DNA of 64,000 nucleotides from Hyphomicrobiales bacterium (lineage in GTDB: Bacteria > Pseudomonadota > Alphaproteobacteria > Rhizobiales > Rhizobiaceae), in contig UBUL01000027.1 in NCBI GenBank assembly GCA_900468625.1, positions 62,001 to 126,000 on the forward strand. The letters are read 5' to 3'. The stretch's first letter is position 1; each line of letters starts with the position of its first letter. Made by a program: the position numbers and the translations under genes. Positions 1 through 9,000 of this stretch are shown here, one piece after another. The notes under the pieces were generated by a model. That model worked only from the letters and a program-made list of their open reading frames with translations, was not told the origin of the DNA and made no database searches.

Positions 1-619
1 GGGATCGACGCAGCCCGCGACGATCGTCACCGAACTGCAGCCGAAGGTCGATGAATTCCGCAAGAGCCTTCCAAGTGGCTACCATATCGTCGATGGCGGT
101 TCGGTCGAGGAAAGCGCGAAAGCGCAGGGGCCGATCGTGGCGGTCGCGCCGCTGATGCTGTTCATCATGGCAACGATCCTGATGATACAGCTGCAAAGTT
201 TCAGCAGGCTCTTTCTGGTGTTCGCCGTCGCTCCCACAGCGCTTATCGGCGTGGTGACCGCACTTCTCTTCAGCAACGCGCCCATGGGGTTCGTCGCAAT
301 CCTTGGCGTGCTTGCCCTCATAGGCATCTTGATCCGCAACTCGGTGATCCTCGTCGTGCAGATCGAGCACCTTCGAAGCGAGGGCGTGCCGGCCTGGCAA
401 GCCGTCATCGAAGCGACGGAGCATCGAATGCGGCCCATCATGCTGACGGCCGCCGCGGCAACGCTTGCGCTCATTCCGATCTCCAGGGAGATATTCTGGG
501 GACCGATGGCCTATGCGATGATGGGCGGCATCGTCGTCGGCACGCTCCTGACGCTGCTTTTCCTCCCCGCCTTGTATGTTGCCTGGTTCCGCATTCCACG
601 CGACCCCCTGCAGCACTGA
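1..619 (+). CDS. RND efflux transporter permease, C-terminal end (partial)
   Basis: The reading frame is already open at base 2 and runs to the stop at 619, so this is the 3' end of a gene that begins outside the window. About 205 residues are visible. They include a periplasmic stretch followed by hydrophobic segments typical of the last membrane helices of an AcrB/MexB-like inner-membrane pump: a GFVAILGVLALIGILIRNSV segment, the MRPIMLTAAA stretch, and a closing GPMAYAMMGGIVVGTLLTL helix. The ATEHRMRPIM motif is characteristic of RND permeases. The pump would export drugs or other hydrophobic compounds with a fusion protein and outer-membrane channel, presumably encoded upstream. The substrate cannot be told from this fragment. 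Confidence 0.9.
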   Translation, partial: GSTQPATIVTELQPKVDEFRKSLPSGYHIVDGGSVEESAKAQGPIVAVAPLMLFIMATILMIQLQSFSRLFLVFAVAPTALIGVVTALLFSNAPMGFVAILGVLALIGILIRNSVILVVQIEHLRSEGVPAWQAVIEATEHRMRPIMLTAAAATLALIPISREIFWGPMAYAMMGGIVVGTLLTLLFLPALYVAWFRIPRDPLQH

Positions 620-632
620 CGAGGGCGGTCCG

Positions 633-1853
633 ATGTCACAGGTTGGACGAAGGGGCTTTGCCGTGCTCATAACCCTGTCGGTATTGGCAGGTTGCGCAGG
701 GCGGCTGGAGAATGTTCTCCAGCCGGTCGCAGCGGCAGGGCCAGGCACGAATACCGTGGACATGATGGTGGCGACCACCCGTCGCCCGACGGACAAACCG
801 GGCGAACTTTACTCAGGCGAGCGCGGAACGGCGATTTCCTTCAACGATATCGTCGTTTCCATTCCTGCGGATCGAAACCGCAAGATCGGCGAAGTGCAAT
901 GGCCGTCGCATGTGCCGGCCAATCCCGGAAAGGAATTCGCCGTCCTGAAGGCCGGGAGAGTGTCATCCGAGCGCGACATTTTCGAATGGTTCGGCAAGAA
1001 CCGCAACGCCAAGCGACAGGTCGTCATCTTCGTGCACGGCTTCAACAATACCTATTCCGACGCAGTCTTTCGCTTTGCGCAGATCATGCACGATTCCGGA
1101 ACGGACGCCGCGCCGATCCTTTTCACCTGGCCCTCACGCGGCAATGTCTTCGATTACCTCTACGACAAGGAGAGCACGAATTTCTCACGTCGGGCGCTGG
1201 AGGACATGATCCTGCAGGCTGCCAAGAGCCCCGATGTCGGGGAGGTTACGATCCTCGCCCATTCCATGGGGTCCTGGCTGACCGCCGAGGCGTTGCGCGG
1301 CGTTGCCATGCGCAACAAGACAATTCCGCCGAAAGTGAAGAATGTCATTTTGGCATCGCCTGACATCGACATCGACGTATTCCGCCGGCAGATGATCGAG
1401 ATGGGGCCGCAGCGTCCGCACGTCACGATCTTTTCCTCGACCAAGGATAAGGCGCTGCAGGTTTCGCGATGGCTCTCCGGTGGCGTCAATCGTGTCGGCG
1501 GCTTCGATTCGACCCCCTATGCCGCAGATTTGGCCAAACTCGGGATCACCGTGATCGACACGAGTTCCGTCAAGCCGGACGATGCGCTGGGCCACAATAC
1601 ATTTGCGGACAATCGCGACATGGTCCAGCTGCTCGGACGGCGGCTGGCAGGGCAGTCGCTGGATACGGGGCAAGTCTCGCTTGCGGATCAAGTTGGCCTG
1701 GCGGCGGTGCGAACCGCGGACCTGGCGGGCTCTGCGGCGAAAGTCGCAGTCGCAGGTCCCATGTCGCTTATCAGCGACGATGCGAGGCAGGTGTTGAAAC
1801 AGCAACTTTCCTCGCGCGCGCCTTCCGTCGTCGATGGGCACATTTCCTACTGA
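633..1853 (+). CDS. Lipoprotein alpha/beta hydrolase, DUF900 family
   Basis: A 406-residue protein starting 14 bp after the RND stop, so probably co-transcribed with it. The start at 633 is chosen because GAGGGCGG lies just upstream and it gives a clean lipoprotein signal with lipobox LAGC (Cys21). The body has the alpha/beta hydrolase marks: an HGFNNTY oxyanion segment, a nucleophile elbow AHSMG with Ser211, a SPDID segment as possible acid site, and a late LGHNTFADN that could supply the His. This is the pattern of the DUF900 family of predicted esterases or lipases. Location is inferred to be membrane-anchored facing the periplasm. The natural substrate is unknown. The link to the pump is positional only. 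Confidence 0.85.
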   Translation: MSQVGRRGFAVLITLSVLAGCAGRLENVLQPVAAAGPGTNTVDMMVATTRRPTDKPGELYSGERGTAISFNDIVVSIPADRNRKIGEVQWPSHVPANPGKEFAVLKAGRVSSERDIFEWFGKNRNAKRQVVIFVHGFNNTYSDAVFRFAQIMHDSGTDAAPILFTWPSRGNVFDYLYDKESTNFSRRALEDMILQAAKSPDVGEVTILAHSMGSWLTAEALRGVAMRNKTIPPKVKNVILASPDIDIDVFRRQMIEMGPQRPHVTIFSSTKDKALQVSRWLSGGVNRVGGFDSTPYAADLAKLGITVIDTSSVKPDDALGHNTFADNRDMVQLLGRRLAGQSLDTGQVSLADQVGLAAVRTADLAGSAAKVAVAGPMSLISDDARQVLKQQLSSRAPSVVDGHISY

Positions 1854-2081
1854 GCATTCGCCGTTTTTCATCCTGAGGCTTTAGGTCTCAAGCAAGCAAG
1901 CGCGTTTGTTGCATAATCGACACGCTACCCCAAAAACGAGCGCAAGTAACGGCAGCATTCCCACTACTTTATGATGCATAATTTGGAATTCTGCTATCCA
2001 GCCCACAGGCCATGATCGGCCTCAGAGAATATCGTGTGTCGTTTCAAAAATTTGATGGTTGACCGATGGGCAAGGACCTCT

Positions 2082-2116
2082 CCTTCCCAAACGGAAGATT
2101 GTTGCCTTTGGGAAGG
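2082..2116 (+). promoter_or_regulatory. Perfect inverted repeat enclosing the Shine-Dalgarno of the IalB-like gene
   Basis: CCTTCCCAAA (2082-2091) is perfectly complementary to TTTGGGAAGG (2107-2116), with a 15-nt loop. The right arm contains GGGAAGG, the evident ribosome binding site five bases before the ATG at 2122. If transcribed, the leader would fold with the ribosome site paired, so translation could depend on melting, a ligand or a competing RNA. Structure is seen; regulation is inferred. Confidence 0.55.
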
Positions 2117-2121
2117 TTTGC

Positions 2122-2796
2122 ATGCCGTTTTCGACTTTGAATAAAGCATTTTCCGTCAAGACCCTTACATGCGTGGCCCTCGTCTCGTCGGCGCTTTATG
2201 CATCGCCCGGTATGGCGCAGGAGCAGCCGGCGGCGGCACCGGCCAATACGGATGCCCAGCAGAAAGCAGCCGAAGCCGCAGGCAGCACGCAGCAGCCGGC
2301 TCCGCAGGCTCGCGTACAAAAGTTCGACGACTGGTATTATCGCTGCATCGACGGCAAAGCTGCCGATGGCTCGGCGGCCACCCATTGCGAAGTGGCGCAG
2401 ATCGCCACGGTCAAGCAGGGCGAGCAGGACGTCAATGTTTTGACGCTCGCGATCGCCAAGGCGGATGCACCCGCTGCGCCGAAGCAGAAGAGCACGAAGC
2501 AGCCGGCAACCGAGCTGGTTTTGACGGCCTTGGTGCCGCTCAATATGTACCTGCCGGCCGGGCTCGGTATCGATGCGGCTGATAAGCCGGTCGTGCAGCT
2601 TTCCTACCGCAATTGCAACCAGGCCGGTTGCTGGTCGCAGCAGAAGCTGGACACCAAGATGGTGGCGGTCCTTACCAAGGCAACGGACGGTACCGGCCGC
2701 GTCCAGATGATGAATGGCCAGAAGGTCAATATCAAATTCTCTCTGAAGGGATTGCCGGCGGCGCTGGATGCGCTGCAAAAGGCCGCGTCCAACTGA
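2122..2796 (+). CDS. Secreted IalB-family (invasion-associated locus B) protein
   Basis: A 224-residue protein. ATG at 2122 is preferred over an upstream in-frame codon at 2059 because GGGAAGG precedes it and it gives a plausible signal peptide ending near SPGMAQ. A Gln/Ala/Pro-rich linker follows, then a domain with FDDWYYRC, CEVAQI, a central LVPLNMYLPAGLGI and a CNQAGCW pair, which matches the IalB fold seen in Bartonella, Brucella and rhizobia. The paired Cys residues suggest disulphides in the periplasm. The gene ends 10 bp before the TpsB start, so it is probably translated from the same message as the two-partner transporter. That placement is unusual and suggests a helper or envelope role. 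Molecular function is not established. Confidence 0.85.
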   Translation: MPFSTLNKAFSVKTLTCVALVSSALYASPGMAQEQPAAAPANTDAQQKAAEAAGSTQQPAPQARVQKFDDWYYRCIDGKAADGSAATHCEVAQIATVKQGEQDVNVLTLAIAKADAPAAPKQKSTKQPATELVLTALVPLNMYLPAGLGIDAADKPVVQLSYRNCNQAGCWSQQKLDTKMVAVLTKATDGTGRVQMMNGQKVNIKFSLKGLPAALDALQKAASN

Positions 2797-2806
2797 CCAG
2801 ACGGAC

Positions 2807-4579
2807 ATGTTCCTGACGTCTGCCCGGCGCCCGGCGCCCGTCCGCTACGGTTTTGCCCTGACCGCCAGCGTCTTGCTGGCGGCGACCTTTGCCGTCTCGA
2901 GAGCGGCCGCTCAGACGCCCAACGACGATTTCGCGCGCCGGCAGGCACAGGAAGCCGAACAGCAGCGCCTCAAGGCGCTCGGCGAGATGACGCCACAACC
3001 ATCGCCGACGGAGGCTCGACCATCGGCCGCTGCCAGAGCCGGGAAGGCTGGTCCCTGTTTTGAGATCACCCATGTCGAGGTCGAAGGCGTCAAACAGTTT
3101 CCGGCGGCTGCCATAGCCAAGATCACGGCGCCTTATGCGAACCACTGCGTCGGCGTCGGCGAGATCAACGTGCTGCTGCGCGACCTGACGCATCTCTATC
3201 TCGACAGGGGTTATGTGAGTTCTCGCGTCTACGTGCCGGCACAGGACATCGCCAGGGCCAAAACCTTGCGCCTGGTCGCCGTCGAGGGCACGCTTGCCGA
3301 TATCTATGTCAACGGCAGGCCGGCACCCGCTTTTGGCACGATGGGTTCCGGTATGATCGCCACCGCCTTTCCCGGCATGAAGGGTGAGATCACCAATCTG
3401 CGCGACATCGAGCAGGGTCTCGACCAGATCAACCGTCTGACCTCCAACAATGCCAAGACGGCGATGCTGCCGGGCAAGACGGACGGCACGTCGATCCTCA
3501 ATATCGAAAACAAGCCAAGCCATCCCTGGCATCTTTCCGTCGGCAACAGCAATCTTGGTCAATGGCAGACGGGATATTCCAAGAGTTCGGCCTCGGTCGG
3601 CTACGACGGTCTCTTCGGTCTCAACGACCAATGGAACTTCGCCTACGAGCATACGGGAGCGGACTACCCGTGGCGCAACGACGGCCAAGGCAAGAGCAAC
3701 AGCTATTCCGGCAATGCGAGTATTCCTTACGGCTATTGGACGTTTTCGGCGAACGCCTCCTATTATGAATATGACAGCTCCATACCGGGCAATTTCGGGC
3801 CGCTGGATACCTCGGGCGATTCCAAGCAGGCGGGTATCGGCGCTGACCGCGTGATTTTCCGCGACAAGGATTCGATCACCACCTTCAACAGCGGGCTCAC
3901 CTACAAGGAAACCAACAACTTCCTGCTGGGCAACAGGATCGAGGTCGGCAGCCGCAAATATACGGTCGGCGATCTCGGTATCTCGCATTCGCGGCGCATG
4001 CTCGGCGGCCTTTGGGTTTTCGACCTGTCCTACAGCCAGGGGCTCAACCTCTTCGATGCTGTCGCTCCCGGCGATATCGGGGCAGGGGGTGCAGATCCTC
4101 GTTTTTCCAAGCTCACCGGCACGATGACGATGACGCGCCCATTCGAGTTTGCGGACCAGCATTTCGAAATCCATTCGATCGTGACCGGCCAATATTCTCC
4201 CGACAAGCTGTTCGGGGCCGAGCAGATCTCGATCGGTGGCTATTCCTCCGTGCGCGGCACGCGCGAGACCATGCTTTTCGGCAATAACGGCTTCTTCATT
4301 CGTAACGATCTCGTCTGGCGTACGCAGCCTTTCGCGGACAATGCAGCACTTGCGAAGATCCTCGGCGAGTTCCGCCCCTATCTCGGCCTCGATTACGGAC
4401 GGATCGCATCCCAGGCCCGCCAGCACATCGAAGGCGGCGACATGGTTGGCTGGACAGTCGGTGCCAAGCTCGCCGGCGGCAATGTGAATTTCGATTTCGG
4501 CTATTCGGACGTCCTGGGCGGGACGGTCGATAAAAAGGACGGGGGACTGCTTTTCGTCAGCTCCTCCTTACGTTGGTGA
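2807..4579 (+). CDS. TpsB/FhaC/ShlB-family two-partner secretion transporter (CdiB-like)
   Basis: A 590-residue outer-membrane protein predicted to export the giant TpsA encoded from 6015. It has a signal peptide to about residue 36 and a charged N-terminal helix region (DFARRQAQEAEQQR). Two POTRA-like domains follow (about 83-240, starting CFEITHVEVEG), then a C-terminal 16-strand barrel region ending in aromatic SSSLRW, as expected for BAM-inserted barrels. The conserved loop-6 motif of this family is normally VRGY or VRGF; here it reads SVRGTRE, so the aromatic is replaced by Thr. The 590-residue length is usual for the family. It is separated from its substrate gene by two small lipoprotein genes, which differs from the simple cdiB-cdiA order. 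Confidence 0.93.
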   Translation: MFLTSARRPAPVRYGFALTASVLLAATFAVSRAAAQTPNDDFARRQAQEAEQQRLKALGEMTPQPSPTEARPSAAARAGKAGPCFEITHVEVEGVKQFPAAAIAKITAPYANHCVGVGEINVLLRDLTHLYLDRGYVSSRVYVPAQDIARAKTLRLVAVEGTLADIYVNGRPAPAFGTMGSGMIATAFPGMKGEITNLRDIEQGLDQINRLTSNNAKTAMLPGKTDGTSILNIENKPSHPWHLSVGNSNLGQWQTGYSKSSASVGYDGLFGLNDQWNFAYEHTGADYPWRNDGQGKSNSYSGNASIPYGYWTFSANASYYEYDSSIPGNFGPLDTSGDSKQAGIGADRVIFRDKDSITTFNSGLTYKETNNFLLGNRIEVGSRKYTVGDLGISHSRRMLGGLWVFDLSYSQGLNLFDAVAPGDIGAGGADPRFSKLTGTMTMTRPFEFADQHFEIHSIVTGQYSPDKLFGAEQISIGGYSSVRGTRETMLFGNNGFFIRNDLVWRTQPFADNAALAKILGEFRPYLGLDYGRIASQARQHIEGGDMVGWTVGAKLAGGNVNFDFGYSDVLGGTVDKKDGGLLFVSSSLRW

Positions 4580-4676
4580 TCACCGGAAGGGGAACGATGT
4601 TATGAGTTGAAGGCCAAGGATGATTTCGCGTGAATTCACACATTCAACCAAACTGCTCTGATCGTCAGGTTATTCG

Positions 4677-5270
4677 ATGAACGCCCCGTCTCGTGTCGCT
4701 ATCCTTTCCCTTCTCGTCTCGCTGGCACTAGCCGGATGCCAATCCGCAAAGCCGATTGCGATGAGCGTTAATGCCGTGCCGACCGGCAAGGGCGTACAAT
4801 ACGGTGATGTCCTGGCGCCGCAGCGCGCGGCCGGGCAGGACATTCCTTCGCTCAAGGGGCAGCGCATCGTCACGGTTCGAACCTACGAGGATGTTCGCAA
4901 GAAAGATGCACAGTTTTCCAGCAGGGTCGAAAGGGAAGGCGTCGATTGCGCGTTGGAAAGCGAGGGCTATCGGGCGTCGGTAAAGACTCCGGCCGAAATC
5001 CGCGTGCCGGATTATGGCTACGCCTCACGGCCCGTCGCCGTCCGCTGCCAATCGCCGGGTTACCGGACTGGCTACGCGACCGTACAGCCGTTCGATAAGA
5101 CCTCTTCCGAGCGCCTTGGTGCCGCAAGCAACAATGGTCTTGCAGGTGTAGTCGTGGTTGCGCTGATCGACGCTGCTACCGACAAGAAGAAGCACGAATT
5201 CAGCTACCCGCCCGTCTCTGTGACAATGAATCGGATCGGTTGTGAAAAGGAAAAATCGGGCTGCCGTTAG
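4677..5270 (+). CDS. Small predicted lipoprotein of unknown function
   Basis: A 197-residue protein with a clear lipoprotein signal (SLALAGC, Cys20). The mature part has no family I recognise. It contains pairs of Cys residues (VDCALES, VRCQSPGY, IGCEKEKSGC) and one hydrophobic run near the C-terminus (LAGVVVVALIDAAT), so it may be disulphide-linked in the periplasm and touch the membrane. It lies between the TpsB and TpsA genes on the same strand and could be an accessory factor of the secretion locus, but nothing in the sequence proves that. The ribosome site is weak. Confidence 0.75.
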   Translation: MNAPSRVAILSLLVSLALAGCQSAKPIAMSVNAVPTGKGVQYGDVLAPQRAAGQDIPSLKGQRIVTVRTYEDVRKKDAQFSSRVEREGVDCALESEGYRASVKTPAEIRVPDYGYASRPVAVRCQSPGYRTGYATVQPFDKTSSERLGAASNNGLAGVVVVALIDAATDKKKHEFSYPPVSVTMNRIGCEKEKSGCR

Positions 5271-5339
5271 TTCAACCCGCCCTAACAGATTGGCCTTTGT
5301 CCATCCACACAGCAATGATTGATTATCTAGGAAAGAATT

Positions 5340-5804
5340 ATGCACTTAATTGGAAAAAAGCGCCGCAATGCTCGTTCTGTCGCATCGCTTCCGGTTGTTG
5401 CGCTTGCCAGCTGCGCAATCATGCTCTCCAGCTGTGGAGGGCGCGAAGCACATCCCATCGCATCGACGAGCGCTCGTGATAGCGGAATGGAGTGTGGTGG
5501 GATTTCGCGTGAGTTTGCGGCCAATGAGCGACAGATCCTGACGACGGTCAAGGAACGCTCGCAGGCGCAGGGCAAGAACGTGATTTTGGGCGCCACGGGC
5601 GTTCTTCTGTTCTTTCCCGCTCTCTTTTTCATGGATCCCAAATCGCCTGAGAAGATCGAGATCGACGCCTTGCGCAATCGCAACCAGGTGCTGACGGACC
5701 TTGCCCGTTCGAGAAAGTGCCCGGCGCCGAAATCGCAGTTGGGTGAACTTTACAAGAAGCTCGACGGCAGTGTGAAGACGGCGCCCGCCAGCAGAGGCGG
5801 CTGA
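5340..5804 (+). CDS. Small predicted lipoprotein of unknown function
   Basis: A 154-residue protein with AGGAAAG ahead of the ATG. After a basic N-terminus (HLIGKKRRNAR) there is a hydrophobic stretch ending in the lipobox-like LSSCGG. A second hydrophobic run (LGATGVLLFFPALFF) sits in mid-protein, followed by a charged region with a predicted helix. It reads as a rhizobial lipoprotein or membrane-associated protein. No known domain is recognised. It is the last gene before the giant TpsA and shares its strand, so an accessory role in surface display is possible but only inferred from position. Confidence 0.7.
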   Translation: MHLIGKKRRNARSVASLPVVALASCAIMLSSCGGREAHPIASTSARDSGMECGGISREFAANERQILTTVKERSQAQGKNVILGATGVLLFFPALFFMDPKSPEKIEIDALRNRNQVLTDLARSRKCPAPKSQLGELYKKLDGSVKTAPASRGG

Positions 5805-5813
5805 ATAGGTTCA

Positions 5814-5856
5814 GCCGGTACGCGTGTCCTCCGCAATAAATAACACCCGTACCGGC
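5814..5856 (+). other. Strong hairpin in the leader region of the giant TpsA gene
   Basis: GCCGGTACG (5814-5822) pairs perfectly with CGTACCGGC (5848-5856), and the inner GTGT/ACAC segments extend the stem past a one-base mismatch. No T tract follows, so it is not a textbook intrinsic terminator for the lipoprotein gene. A second short palindrome, GTTTGC-CGC-GCAAAC (5983-5997), lies just before the TpsA start. The pair may shape the TpsA leader or act as a weak terminator. Confidence 0.45.
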
Positions 5857-6014
5857 CTAACCGCCATCACAAGCGACACATTTTGTTTGGGATAGGTTTA
5901 CCACAACCACAGGCCGAAATTGACTCCAGCCTCGTGATTATGGTGTCGCTCCCGGCCAGCTCCCACAACTGCGGCGAGACTAGTTTGCCGCGCAAACAGC
6001 AGTGAAGGCGTGCA

Positions 6015-9000
6015 ATGAGCAGGAAGATCATGTTGGCAGGATCGAAGCTTGCAGCTGTCGGCCGAGAAGCTGGAGGCGGCCTCTTGGCACGGCTTACGCG
6101 CCTCGGCCATCAGTCGCTTGCGGTCACCCTCAGCATCCTTCTGTTCTTGCAGCCGGCGATCGCAAACGCTCAGACGGTATCGGCAAGCACCACGGCGCCC
6201 GCCGCCAATCAGCCGACTGTCGGGACTGTGCCCAACGGCAAGCCGCTGATCGATATCGTCACGCCGAACGCCAGCGGCCTGTCGCATAACAAATACGACA
6301 ATTTCAATGTCGGTACCCAAGGCCTGATCCTCAACAATTTCAACGGTGAGAGCGGAACGTCAAACCTGGGCGGCGCCACGCCCGGTAACCCGAACCTGAG
6401 GAATTCTGGTCCCGCCTCCGTCATCCTCAACGAAGTCACGTCAGGCAATCGTTCCGCGCTGAACGGTCAGACGGAAGTGTTCGGTGGAAGAGCGGATGTC
6501 GTCATCGCCAATCCGAACGGCATTACTTGCAACAACTGCGGCTTCATCAATACGCCGCGGGCCATGCTGACGACCGGCGTGCCCAATATCGGTGCCGACG
6601 GCAGCTTGTCCGGTTTCACCGTCAATGGTGGCGACGTCACCTTCGAGGGGGCAGGGACGAATCTCACAACGGCTCCCGGCGCCGTCGATCTCTTCGATGT
6701 CGTTGCCCGCAACATTCACGTCAATGCGCCGGTCTTCGGCAAGACCATACGACTGACGGGCGGCGCCAGCCAGTATAATTACGCGACTGGAGAGTCTACA
6801 GCGCTGACGGCAACATCAGGCACGCCGGAATATGCGATCGACGGCACGGCACTCGGGGCCATGCAGGCTGATCGTATCAAGGTCGTCGTCACGGAAAAGG
6901 GTGCCGGCGTCAAGATGAGCGGCGACATGGCCGCCAACGCCGGTGAGCTCTCGCTGTCGGCAGACGGCAAGATCTCGATTGGCAATGCCTCCGGGCGGGA
7001 TGGCGTGACCATTTCCTCGAAACAGAGGGTCACGGCCGCCAAGGTCACATCGAGACAGAAGGTCAAGGTTCAGGCCGATCAAGGCATCTCTCTGCAGTCT
7101 ATCGCCGCCGATAGCGATATTGTGCTTGCAAGCGGCGCTGGTCTCTTGAGCGTGTCGGGCGATGTCAACAGCGGCACAAGCGTGCAGATGAGTTCGGACG
7201 GCGGGATTGCCGCCGGAAGCGTGACGACTGGCACCGGTGCCGCAACGCTTTCTGCGACCTCTGGCGATATCGCGATCGCCGGCGCTGCGAATAGCACCGG
7301 CGACCTCACTTTGACGACGACAGCCGGTGCGATTTCCGCCGCTTCGCTGCAGAGCGGCCAGAATATCACCCTGAACGCCAATCTTGGCGCGACGGTTGCC
7401 GGCAACGTGCAGGCGCAAGGCAATGTCACCGCCGCCGGCCGATCGATCTCCGTCGGCAAGGTCATTTCCGGCATCGATATCGCCGCCACCAGTGCTAATC
7501 CGAGTGGCAATGTGGTGCTCGGCGCAGCTGGCAGCCTCAGTCTGACGGCTACCGCCGGCGATATCGCGACCGGCAATCTGCTGTCGGCCGGAAGCCTCAA
7601 TGCGACAGCCAACGGCAATATCACCGCCGGCAGTATCCAGTCGGCCAACGACCTGACAATCATGGCAGCATCGCTTGCGGCCAGCGGCGTCACCTCCCAT
7701 GGCGCGCTCACGGTCGATGCAGCAGGCGGTCTCGTTGATGTCAGTGGCCAGGTTCTCGCCGCGAGCAATGTGCTGATCTCGGGGTCTGCTCTTCAGGCCG
7801 ATGCCATCGCCGCCGGTGTTGATTTTGCGGCCACGGATGCGAACGGCGGCAGCATTGTCCTCGGCTCGTCCGGCACGCTCGGGCTGACCGCCACGGCGGG
7901 CAATGTCGTTGCCGATAAATTGCTGTCGGCAGGCGACTTCACCGCCCGGGCCGCCCAATTGCAGGCCAACAATATCGCGAGCCATGGCAATGTTGCGATT
8001 GCTGCAAGCGGTAACGCCGGTATTGGCGGCGGCGTCAATGTCGCCAATCAATTGCTCGGCGCCGGCAATGTCACAATCAGCAGCAACACGAGCGGCGTTG
8101 GCGTCGGTCTTCTTGCTTCCGGTGTCGATTTTGCCGCCACCAAAGCCGCCGGTGGCAATATCGTGCTGGCGGGCAGCGGCGATCTGACGATCAACGACAG
8201 CGCCGGCGCCATCCAGGCAGGGACCATGCTTGCAGCTGGCGCGATCAATGCCACCGGCCAGACCGTCACCGCCGAGACGATCACCGGCCACAAGGACATT
8301 ACGCTATCGGGCGCTACCAGTGCAGCGGCCGGGAGCGGCCGCGTGAATGTGAGTGGTCAGGTTCTCGGTGCAGGCAATGTCAGTATCTCCGGTTCCGCCA
8401 TCAAAGCCGACGCTATCGTCTCCGGCGTCGACATTGCCACTACCGATGCGGCGGGCGGGCGCATCACCCTTGGCCCGACGATCACAGGAACCGGTAATCT
8501 GACGCTTGCGGCGTCCGATGCTCTCAACGCCGGTACGCTGCTGTCTGCAGGCGATCTCAATGCCAGCGGTGCAATGATCACCGCCAGCAATATCTCGGCC
8601 CATCACGATATGACGCTTGGCGGCGTCATCAGTGTCGGCGGCCAGATCCTGGGCGCCGGCAACGTATCGATTATCGGTCCGAGTCTGTCCGCGCAGAGCC
8701 TTGTTGCAGGCTTGGACTTCAATGCAACCGATGCTGCCAACGGCAAAATCATCCTGGGGCAGAAGGGTGATCTGGCGGTATCGGTCAACGGCGCAGTGAA
8801 TTCGCCGACGATACAGGCCGCCGGCGTGCTGAATGTCAGCGGCGCGTCCGTCACGGCAGATTCGATCACCGGCCACCAGAATGTCACCCTTGCCGGCGCC
8901 ACCACCGTCAACAACCAAGTCCTTGGGGGAGGCAACGTCAGTGTCGCCGGGCCAAGCATCAAGGCCGGTAGTGTCGTTTCCGGTGTCGATTTTGTCAGGA

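Noticed and set aside
2732..4426. 564-codon minus-strand open frame
   Set aside because: Antisense to the TpsB gene, with an Arg/Val/Asp-rich shadow translation and no recognisable motif.
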